This document shows positions 34,099 to 41,595 of a stretch of DNA of 64,000 nt, in pieces. Both the position numbers and the translations under genes were made by a program. Position 1 is the stretch's first letter; each line of letters begins with the position of its first letter. The notes beneath the pieces were generated by a model. The model did not search any database, was not told the origin of the DNA, and worked only from the letters and a program-made list of their open reading frames with translations. The stretch comes from Sorangium aterium (GTDB lineage Bacteria; Myxococcota_A; Polyangia; Polyangiales; Polyangiaceae), in contig NZ_JAQNDK010000002.1 in NCBI RefSeq assembly GCF_028368935.1, positions 1,426,001 to 1,490,000 of the forward strand, given 5' to 3'.

Positions 34099-35555
34099 CG
34101 CTTCTCCGAGATCTCGAGCATGGCGCCGGACGCCGTGGTGATGCGGCTCTGGTTGGCGTTGCGGGCCGTCACGGGGGACGGCGCGAGCGGGTTGAACATG
34201 GCGCCGAGGATCACCGGGCGATCCGGATCGCCGTTGGCGAACGCCACGAGGACCTCGGTGCCGGGGCGCAGCGGGAAGTGCATCCCGTGGCCCACGCCGC
34301 TGAAGGGCTGCGCCATCCGGACAGGGCGCGAGGCCTTCTGCTCGCCCGGCTCCGCCGTGTCGAAGTGGAGCTGGACCGTGTAGCGCCCCTCGGCGTCGAG
34401 CAGGGCGACGCCGTTCGTCTTTCCCCCGGGCCCCGGCTGCACGATCCCCGTGACCACGCCGGAGATGCGCGGCCTCGGCGTCCGGCGCGGCGGCCGGTAG
34501 GCGACGCGCGCCGGGATCGCGCGGAATGCGTTCCTGTAAAACGGGCTCTGCTCGCCGGCGTCCTTGAACGCCGGGAGCCTCGCCTCGTGCTCCACCTCGA
34601 CGAGCAGCAGCTCCTCGCGCTCCGGGAAGCGCGGGTGCTCGATCAGGGTCACGCGCCGCCCGGCGGACAGCGCCGCGCGGCTGGCCTTGCCCTCGTACAC
34701 GCGCTGCCGCGACAGCCGCTCGTCCGCCCGGATCTGCGCCAGCTTCGCGGCCTCCTCGGGCGTCTTGACGTGGCTGCCGTACTCGACGACGCCGCCGCCG
34801 TCGCCCGAGCCCAGGCTGGCGTAGGCCGTCAGGTCGAGCTGCGGCGCGCGGTAGTTGTAGTCCTGCACCACGTAGCTGGTGGGCACCAGGTCGGTCGTCA
34901 CCTCGAGGGCGAAGATGTCCGCGGCCTCGCCGCGGGCGCGGAAGGGCACCGTCTCCGCGCCCGCGGCGAGGCGGAAGCCGGAGGGGTGATCGGTGAAGAC
35001 AAGCCTGTCGCGGCCGCCCTCGTGCTCGAAGAAGAAGCTGATGCCGACGTGCTCGGCCAGGCGGCTGATGAACGCGAGATCGCTCTCGCCGTACTGCACG
35101 ACGAACTCGCGCTCGGGGTAGGTCTCGAGCAGCCGCAGCTCGACGTCCTCGGAGCCCAGGCCGTGCCGCTCGAGCTTGCTCCGGAGGATGTCCGGAACGC
35201 TGCGATCCAGGTAGATCTCCTGCGTCTCGACAAGGGTGAGCCGGAACGCGCGCGGCACGAGGCGCAGGCGGCAGGTGGCGCGCTCCGCCAGCGGCTCGAG
35301 GCGGTCCCGGATCGGGCCGAGCATGCCCGAGACGCGGCGGATCTCCTCGCCGTCGGCCTCGAAGACCAGGCTGATCTCGGCGCCGGGCGCGGCGTCGGCC
35401 GGGAGCTCGCGGCCCTCGTCGATCACGACCTCGAGATCGAACGAGAAGAGCTGCGAGATCGCCTCTCGCCCGTGGAGCTCGCGGACCTTCACGTGGTCCC
35501 ACGGCCCCCGCTCTGACTCGATGCGAACGTCCAACGTCCCGGAGGCTTCCTTCAT
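34095..35555 (-). CDS. VgrG-type T6SS spike protein, short form
   Basis: A 486-residue spike protein. Family blocks are clear: FSFDLEVV, ETYPEREFVVQYGESDLAFISRL, GISFFFEHEGG and the OB-fold HFPLRPGTEVLVAFANGDPDRPVILG. It ends soon after the OB-fold and a short beta extension (ITTASGAMLEISEKR), so it lacks an effector domain and probably trimerises as a simple spike. Start is the ATG at 35553-35555 behind GGAGAACGAGCG; an in-frame upstream extension is not coding. It directly overlaps VgrG-1, so both are made together. Confidence 0.9.
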   Translation of the reverse strand: MKEASGTLDVRIESERGPWDHVKVRELHGREAISQLFSFDLEVVIDEGRELPADAAPGAEISLVFEADGEEIRRVSGMLGPIRDRLEPLAERATCRLRLVPRAFRLTLVETQEIYLDRSVPDILRSKLERHGLGSEDVELRLLETYPEREFVVQYGESDLAFISRLAEHVGISFFFEHEGGRDRLVFTDHPSGFRLAAGAETVPFRARGEAADIFALEVTTDLVPTSYVVQDYNYRAPQLDLTAYASLGSGDGGGVVEYGSHVKTPEEAAKLAQIRADERLSRQRVYEGKASRAALSAGRRVTLIEHPRFPEREELLLVEVEHEARLPAFKDAGEQSPFYRNAFRAIPARVAYRPPRRTPRPRISGVVTGIVQPGPGGKTNGVALLDAEGRYTVQLHFDTAEPGEQKASRPVRMAQPFSGVGHGMHFPLRPGTEVLVAFANGDPDRPVILGAMFNPLAPSPVTARNANQSRITTASGAMLEISEKR

Positions 35556-35714
35556 CGCTCGTTCTCCGATTCCTCCGCGGCTTTCCCTGGAGCACCGGAA
35601 AGGTGGAGGAGCCGCGTGGGCGTGCGCGCCGCGGGGGCGCCGGGGTGGCCGCATGAGGGCAGCTGACACGCTGCGCCGGGGCTCGCCCTTCGGGGTTTCA
35701 CGGGCATCGGAGCG

Positions 35715-37370
35715 TCAGCCTCGCCCCTTGCCGGCGCCGTACAGGAGCGCCCGCACATCGAGCTTCGCGGGCCGCTTCGGCGCTCCGGCGGGCGGCGGCT
35801 CCGGGGGCGGCGGTTCGGGGGGTGGTGTCGCCCAGGCGAAGGCGCCCCCCGCGGCCGCGGGGCTCACCGGGTCCGGCGTGGGGACCGCGGGCGCGGCCGC
35901 GCTGGCGGCGGGAGCGCTCGGCTCGGCCGGCGGCGCGCGTGGCGGCTCGGCCGGCTGCGCGCGTGGCGGCTCGGCCGTGAAGGGAGTCGCCGGCTGGCGC
36001 GCCGCATGGCTGTCGACGTCCTTCGGCATCTGCATCGTCCCCGACCTGGCGAGCGGAGCCTCGGGCGGCGATGGTGCAGGCCGTTTCGGCGGCGACGGCG
36101 AAGCGCCTTGGCTGCCGACGTCCTTCGGCATCTGCATCGTCCCGGACCTGGCGAGCGGAGCCTCGGGTGGCGGTGGTGCGGGCCGTTTCGGCGGCGACGG
36201 CGAGGCGCCTGCGGGGGCCGGACGAAACGGCAGCGTCCCCGGGACCGCGAGCGCCCTGTTCGGCGCGACGTCCAGCGTCCCTGTGGGACTCATGCTCGGC
36301 GCGGCGGACAGCGCGACGGTCGACTCGAGGGAAGCGTCGTCCTCGTCGCCCGCCGCGCCCGCGCGGGGCGCCGTCGCTCCGGCCCTGCTGACCGCGGCGC
36401 CCGGAGCGGGCCACGCGATCGGCTCGCCCGGGAGCTCGACGCCGGCGAAGATGCGCATGCGCGGGAGCGCGTCCTCCGAGGGCACGGGGAAGCTGCTGCG
36501 CCACGTCACCGTGCAGCGCTGCTCGTCGCCGTCGATGCGCAGCACGTCGGCGCTCAGCGGGAGCTCCTGGTGCTCGGCGAGGCCGAGGCCCGCGAGGCCG
36601 TGGATGCGCGCGACGCCGCGCGCGCCGGGCAGGCGCATGCGCATGCGCGGCGCGCTCGGGTGCAGGCCGTCCATCACGATCCACTCGTCGCCGCGCAGGA
36701 AGTGCGTGCGCTGATCCGGCGGCGCCGCCTGGAAGTAGTCCCAGCTGAGATCGTCCGGGATCTCGGGGATGCCGCGCTCCAGCAGGGCGCGCGGGGTCGC
36801 CCCGAGGAGCCGCCGGCGGGCGGGGCTGGCCTTCGAGATCGGGCCGAAGCCAGCCACGCGCCTCGCGTCGACCGGATCGAGGATGTTCGGCTCGCCCGAG
36901 CCCTGCGGATGGCCCTCCCCGAACGGGTTGTCCGGGAAGCCGATCCCGCCAAAAGCATGCTCGTAATCGATGGGGAGCCGCACGAAGCCGCCCCGCTTAC
37001 GGACCATCAGCGTCTTGTCCAGCAGCGTCCAGCTGCTCGAGAAGAGCCCCAGCCGGACATGCGCCGCCTCGACGGGGCGGCCGTGCGGCGCATGCGCATG
37101 GCCCGTGAAGAGCACGTCGGCCTTGAGCAGGCGAGGAACCAGATCGGTCGTGAACCGGATGCTCCGCGAGGGCAGCCCGCGGTGATGGACCTCCTCCCGG
37201 ATGATCTCCTGCGGCGCGATGCGCTGCATCATCGTGTCGCTGGCGAACCCGAAGGTGGCTTTCACCATCGCGGTCACCCAGAGCTTGCCCTTGAACCTCC
37301 ATGCCATGGCGGCGGCGGTCGCAGCGCCGACCGGCATCGCGCTCACATGCGGAGGGCTGCTCGTCGCCAT
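35715..37370 (-). CDS. DUF2169 protein with long Pro-rich tail
   Basis: A 551-residue protein and the apparent first gene of the T6SS cassette. Residues 1-~290 are DUF2169 (MAWRFKGKLWVTAMVKATF, DYEHAFGGIGFPDNPFG, EPNILDP, GFGPISKAS, RGDEWIVMDGLHP). The rest is a low-complexity tail rich in Pro, Ala and Ser that contains two nearly identical copies of SPSPPKRPAP followed by PLARSGTMQMPKDV, the mark of a recent internal duplication. Tail function is unknown; it could be a flexible tether. Confidence 0.88.
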   Translation of the reverse strand: MATSSPPHVSAMPVGAATAAAMAWRFKGKLWVTAMVKATFGFASDTMMQRIAPQEIIREEVHHRGLPSRSIRFTTDLVPRLLKADVLFTGHAHAPHGRPVEAAHVRLGLFSSSWTLLDKTLMVRKRGGFVRLPIDYEHAFGGIGFPDNPFGEGHPQGSGEPNILDPVDARRVAGFGPISKASPARRRLLGATPRALLERGIPEIPDDLSWDYFQAAPPDQRTHFLRGDEWIVMDGLHPSAPRMRMRLPGARGVARIHGLAGLGLAEHQELPLSADVLRIDGDEQRCTVTWRSSFPVPSEDALPRMRIFAGVELPGEPIAWPAPGAAVSRAGATAPRAGAAGDEDDASLESTVALSAAPSMSPTGTLDVAPNRALAVPGTLPFRPAPAGASPSPPKRPAPPPPEAPLARSGTMQMPKDVGSQGASPSPPKRPAPSPPEAPLARSGTMQMPKDVDSHAARQPATPFTAEPPRAQPAEPPRAPPAEPSAPAASAAAPAVPTPDPVSPAAAGGAFAWATPPPEPPPPEPPPAGAPKRPAKLDVRALLYGAGKGRG

Positions 37371-37442
37371 GGATCCACCAGCGATGAGACCCGCCCTCCG
37401 ACGCTGCTGTCAAGCCATCGTGGCCGTCACGCGGCGCAGCGA

Positions 37443-37810
37443 TCACCGGTTCAATCGGCAAGAGGATCGCGCCGCTCCGCTTCTGGCGAGCGCGTCCTCG
37501 AGCGATCTCTGCGCGGGCCGATCGAGCTCGACCCTCCCTTTTTCGGCGAGCATCGCAATCTCCCAGCAGCTCATGGCCGAGACGCCAAGCCTATCCGCAC
37601 CATCGACGGCCACGGCTGCCTGCTCGGAGAGGCGATCTGGGGACGCGACGAGCCAGAACCAAGCGTGCGTCTCCAGCACGATCACGGCTTGAAGCTCTCC
37701 TCGTCGCGCGGCCGCGCATCGGCATCCTCTGCGGGAGATTCGATGTCATCGACGTACCGAGTGGAGCTTGCGAGCTGTTGAGCCAGGTGCTGCCGGGCGG
37801 TCGCGATGGT
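37443..37810 (-). pseudogene. decayed VapBC-type toxin-antitoxin remnant
   Basis: The frame at 37443-37685 opens MIVLETHAWFWLVASP and carries GVSAMSCWEIAMLAEKGR, the N-terminal two-thirds of a PIN-domain VapC toxin. The canonical first Asp (VLDTHAW) is Glu here. Homology then shifts frame near 37475 (ILLPIEPVIAAP) and is cut off by the upstream region of the DUF2169 gene. Just upstream, a frame ending at 37682 (RQHLAQQLASSTRYVDDIES, then ESFKP) overlaps the toxin start by ATGA and looks like the C-terminal end of its antitoxin, but no start codon is found for it. Toxin and antitoxin are both broken. Confidence 0.6.
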
Positions 37811-38045
37811 GAGCCTACTGCGCGGCGCGAGCGCGCTCCACCGCCGGCATCGCGAGCGCCTGCCTGGGACCGGCCAGGCCGGCGGTTTCTGGGAAATGTC
37901 GCCGCTCCGCGGGGCTCGTGAGCTGTTCGGGTCGGCCGCGATCGAGGGCGCCGGAGACGCCGCCTTGCGGCGCCGGACGCGGAGGCCGCGCCCGAGCGCC
38001 CGCCACCCGCGGCGAACGCCGTGCGCTGTGCCATACTGCGCGGCC

Positions 38046-38624
38046 ATGGTGGCCCCGGCACATCGCATCCACTACACGTACGCCGAGTACCTGACCCTCG
38101 AGGCGTCCAGCAACGTCAAGCACGAGTACCTGGACGGCCAGATATACGCGATGGCGGGAGGTACGCCCGAGCATGCCGCGCTCGCTGCGGCGGTCATCGG
38201 CCTCCTCTTCCCCGAGCTTCGCAGAGGTCGATGCCGTGCTTACGACGCCGATCTTCGCGTGCGTGTGCCGTCGACAGGCCTCGCCACCTACCCCGACGTC
38301 ACGGTCGTGTGTGGGCCGATCGAGCGCGACGCCCAGGACGAGCAAGCCGTGACGAACCCCACGCTCATCGTCGAGGTGCTGAGCCGCAGCACCGAGGAGT
38401 ACGACCGAGGCGACAAGTTCGAGCATTACAAGAGCCTCGCCTCATTGCGCCAGTACGTCCTGGTGTCGCACCGGGAGCGCAGCGTGGAGGTGTGGACTCG
38501 CGACGTCGACGGCGACTTCACGTCTGCCATCGCGCGGGATGGCGACGTCGCGCACCTCGCGTCGATCGGCGCCCGGCTCGACGTCCGCGAGCTGTACGAG
38601 GCTGCGGCCGAGCCGGGGGCCTGA
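38046..38624 (+). CDS. Uma2-family (DUF820) putative endonuclease
   Basis: A 192-residue protein with the PD-(D/E)XK-type core of the Uma2 family: Glu27 (VKHEYLDGQI), Asp84 (TYPDVTVV) and Glu110 in a TLIVEVLSRST block. Uma2 proteins are abundant in cyanobacteria and myxobacteria, and their biological target is unknown. The start ATG at 38046 (MVAPAHRIHYTYAEYLTLE) matches the family N-terminus; upstream codons in the same frame are Arg-rich and unlikely to be translated. It lies between two decayed genes. Confidence 0.88.
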   Translation: MVAPAHRIHYTYAEYLTLEASSNVKHEYLDGQIYAMAGGTPEHAALAAAVIGLLFPELRRGRCRAYDADLRVRVPSTGLATYPDVTVVCGPIERDAQDEQAVTNPTLIVEVLSRSTEEYDRGDKFEHYKSLASLRQYVLVSHRERSVEVWTRDVDGDFTSAIARDGDVAHLASIGARLDVRELYEAAAEPGA

Positions 38625-38724
38625 GAGGGCGCAGCCGGCGGAGCTCTGTGCCCGGCACAGCGTTCGAGGGCGCGCAGGCGGCGCTCATCCCGCGGCGGAC
38701 GTGCGGCGCCTTTCCACTGCTGGA

Positions 38725-39397
38725 ACTCAGCCCGGCGAGCGGCACGCCATGCTCGCCCGTCGCGAGCCGCATCACCTGATCTTCGGTCACGCGCAGCCTC
38801 CCGGCGTCGGCGTCGTCGCCGGCGAGCCACGCCGTGTCGAGGCCGATGATCTGCACAGGTGATGCCTCATCGCCCAGGAACAGCGTGCGCCGATAACCCA
38901 GCCGCCCATGCGGTGATCCCGCCGGATCGAGCTCCGGCCGGCCCAGCGCTCCGCGTACCCATGCTCGGTAGGCGTCCTGCCGTTTCAAGAGCCGCTCTCG
39001 AAGGCTGGCCTCGACGCCGAGCGGAGGGGCCTTGTCGAGGCCCGACATCCGCCGCGACAGCGCCAGCGGATCGAGCGAGCGCGTCCCGCAGCGCCTTCCA
39101 AGCGTCCTCCTCGACCGCGCGCGCGACATCATGGTTACCCGGCACCATGAAGAGCCGCTCGGCGCCGAGCCCTAGTCGCGAGAGGAGCCGCTCGAAGAAC
39201 GCGGTCGCTGCCTCGTACTCCTTGGCGATCCCCCAGTCGGCGACGTCGCCCGTGAAGCAGACGAGGTTGATGGCCCCGCCTCTCAGAACCTCATCCAGGT
39301 TTCGCTCCCAGGCTGCTCCGAGCACGCGCTGCCGCCGCCAGTGCTCCCGTCCACGCGGTCCACGTTCGTGCAGATCCGAGATATGGAGGATTCGCAC
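38725..39397 (-). pseudogene. decayed metallophosphoesterase
   Basis: On the minus strand a GTG start at 39397 gives VRILHISDLHERGPRG, then CFTGDVADWG and MVPGNHDVARA: three metal-binding motifs of calcineurin-like phosphoesterases (DxH, GD, GNHD). Near 39070 the homology switches frame and goes on with KAPPLGVEASLRERLLKRQD, RRTLFLGDEA, IGLDTAWLAGDDADAGRLR and EDQVMRLAT, then stops at about 38725 without the later His motifs. So it is a frameshifted, 3'-truncated copy. It is divergent from the Rhs gene. Confidence 0.7.
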
Positions 39398-39570
39398 GCG
39401 AAGCGCTGCATTGGGCGAGAGTTGCCCGGGCTCATCGAGGCACATTGTACACCAGCATGCATGGGCTGGAAGCTGCGCGTACGTCCGGTCACCGCGCGCT
39501 GCACGATCCCAGCACATTTCTGCGTGGCAGCGGGTATTGACTCCGTGGCTCGTTGGGCGACCATCGCATC

Positions 39571-41595
39571 ATGGCGCGCACAGCTCCGGTTCCGAACATC
39601 CCCGCGATCCCTGGAATGAACCCTGGTGTCTTCATCCTCGGCGGCGGCGCCGGCGGCGGTGGCAGCGGCGGGCGGGGCGGCAACGGCGCCGGCGGCGATC
39701 AGGGCGCGGGCGGCAAGAACGGCGGCAACGGCGCCCAGGGCGGCGGCCGCAACGCCGGCAGCTGCGGTCAGGGCAGCGGCGGCGGCTGCCCCAACCCGAC
39801 GCACGGGGGCGGTGGAGGAACGCACGCGGGGCACCCCATCGATCCGGTCACGGGCCGTGTCTACACGCTCGCCGTCACCGACATGGCGCTGCCGGGAGCG
39901 TTCCCGCTCGTGATCGAGCGCGCCTATAACTCTGCGCAGCGCGACCTCGACTACGGCCTTGGCTACGGCTGGAACCATTCGCTCGGCTGGCGCGTCATCG
40001 AGCTCCGCCGCCGCAGGGTGCGCGTCGTCACCGCGACGGCGCTCGCGTGCGAGGACCGCTGCCCCGACGAGGGAGAGACCGTGAAGCTCCCCGTCGGATG
40101 GCTGACGCGCACCCGCGACGGCTATCTCCTCGAGGCGGACGACGGGATCACGCGGGTCTTCGAGGACGTCTTTGCCATCGACAACGAGTTCCGCCTCAGC
40201 GCGCTCCTCGATCACAACGGCAACCAGGCCCGGCTCTTCTACGAAAACGGCACCGGCCCGCTCCAGTTCGTGAACGACAGCGTGGGCCGCCTGCTCCGCG
40301 TGCGGCGGCACCGCGACGGCCGCATCGCCGCGTTCGAGGTGAAGAACGCGTCATCGAGGGGCGCCTGGACGTCCTTCCGCACGTACGAATACGATGAACG
40401 CGGAGATCTCGTGGTCGCGCGCGACGCCCTGGGGCACGCGATGACCTTCGCGTACGACATGGACCATCGGCTCGCGCTGGAGCGCTGGCCCACGGGCCTC
40501 GAGGTGCACTACCGCTACGATGACCGCGGTCGCTGCGTGGAGACGTGGTGCAACGACCCCAATGAACGCGCGCTCCTGGCCGAGGGCGTGCCCGAGGTGC
40601 TCGCGGACGGAAGTCGCGCAAAGGGGGTCCTGCACGCGAAGGTCGAGTACTGCGGGGACGAGAACAACGTCATCACCTCGCGCGCCCTGCGGAGGATCGG
40701 GGTCAACGCCTTTGGCAAGGCGGACCGGATCGTGTGGGCGGGACAGGTGCACGAGAATGTGTTCGACGATGCAGGCGAGCTCGTGGGGTATCGCGATGGC
40801 CTCGGGCGCACATGGCGGATGGGCGAGGCCGGCGGCGCGTACCGTGTGGTCGACCCGCTCGCTCAGGTGACGGAGTACCGCTACGACGATCGCGGCAATG
40901 TCGTGACCACGCGCGGCCCTGACGGCCTGGAGACGCAGCACGCGCGCGATCCTGACGGAAACCTGATCTACCTCTCCGACGCGATGGGGCTCGTCGCGAG
41001 CTTCCGCTACGACGAGCGCGGCTGCCTTGTCCACGCCGAGACAGCCGACGGCGGCAAGACGGCGATGACGTACGACGCGCTCTGCAACCGCATCGGGATC
41101 GTCGAGCCGGACGGCGGCGCGCGGGCGCTCCGCTACGATTTCCTCGGGCGGCTCGTGGAGATGCGGGACGAGAAGGGCGGGGTGCACCGCTGGATCTACG
41201 ACGCGATGGGGCGCGTGGTCGAGCACCGCTCGCCGCTGGGCGCTCGCACGGTCACGAGCTACGACGAGGCCGGCCGCTTCGCCGGCGAGCGAGACGCGGA
41301 TGGCCGCTGGTTCCGGCTGATCTACGCGGGCCTCCGCGAGGTGATCGCGGTCGAGCGGAGCGACGGCACGCGCGTCTCGTACGCCTACGATCGAGAGCTC
41401 GACTGGTACGCATCGTCAACGAGGAGGGCGACGTGCACACCATCGAGCGGGACCTCGAAGGGCGGATCCTCTCGGAGCGCACCTTCGACGGTCGCTGGCT
41501 GCGGTACAGGAACGATCAGGCCGGGCGGCTGTCGAGGATCACCTTCGACGACGGCGAATTCGTCGAGCTCGCCTACGACGAGCTCGATCGGCTGA
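39571..41595 (+). CDS. Rhs-repeat toxin, N-terminal portion (frameshifted)
   Basis: N-terminal ~611 residues of an Rhs protein; true homology ends near 41402. It opens MARTAPVPNIPAIPGMNPG, then a Gly-rich stretch (residues ~28-90), and then the module HPIDPVTGRVYT, ALPGAFPLVIERAYNSA, YGLGYGWNHSL that starts Rhs/YD shells. YD-type repeats such as YEYDERGDLV, YRYDDRGRC and FRYDERGCLV follow. No PAAR domain is seen; the Pro/Gly signature takes its place and recurs in a second locus (60452-60811). At 41401-41405 one base is missing relative to the next frame (GAC TGG should read GAx CTG), and the remainder is in the second part at 41403-43724. Confidence 0.85.
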   Translation: MARTAPVPNIPAIPGMNPGVFILGGGAGGGGSGGRGGNGAGGDQGAGGKNGGNGAQGGGRNAGSCGQGSGGGCPNPTHGGGGGTHAGHPIDPVTGRVYTLAVTDMALPGAFPLVIERAYNSAQRDLDYGLGYGWNHSLGWRVIELRRRRVRVVTATALACEDRCPDEGETVKLPVGWLTRTRDGYLLEADDGITRVFEDVFAIDNEFRLSALLDHNGNQARLFYENGTGPLQFVNDSVGRLLRVRRHRDGRIAAFEVKNASSRGAWTSFRTYEYDERGDLVVARDALGHAMTFAYDMDHRLALERWPTGLEVHYRYDDRGRCVETWCNDPNERALLAEGVPEVLADGSRAKGVLHAKVEYCGDENNVITSRALRRIGVNAFGKADRIVWAGQVHENVFDDAGELVGYRDGLGRTWRMGEAGGAYRVVDPLAQVTEYRYDDRGNVVTTRGPDGLETQHARDPDGNLIYLSDAMGLVASFRYDERGCLVHAETADGGKTAMTYDALCNRIGIVEPDGGARALRYDFLGRLVEMRDEKGGVHRWIYDAMGRVVEHRSPLGARTVTSYDEAGRFAGERDADGRWFRLIYAGLREVIAVERSDGTRVSYAYDRELDWYASSTRRATCTPSSGTSKGGSSRSAPSTVAGCGTGTIRPGGCRGSPSTTANSSSSPTTSSIG

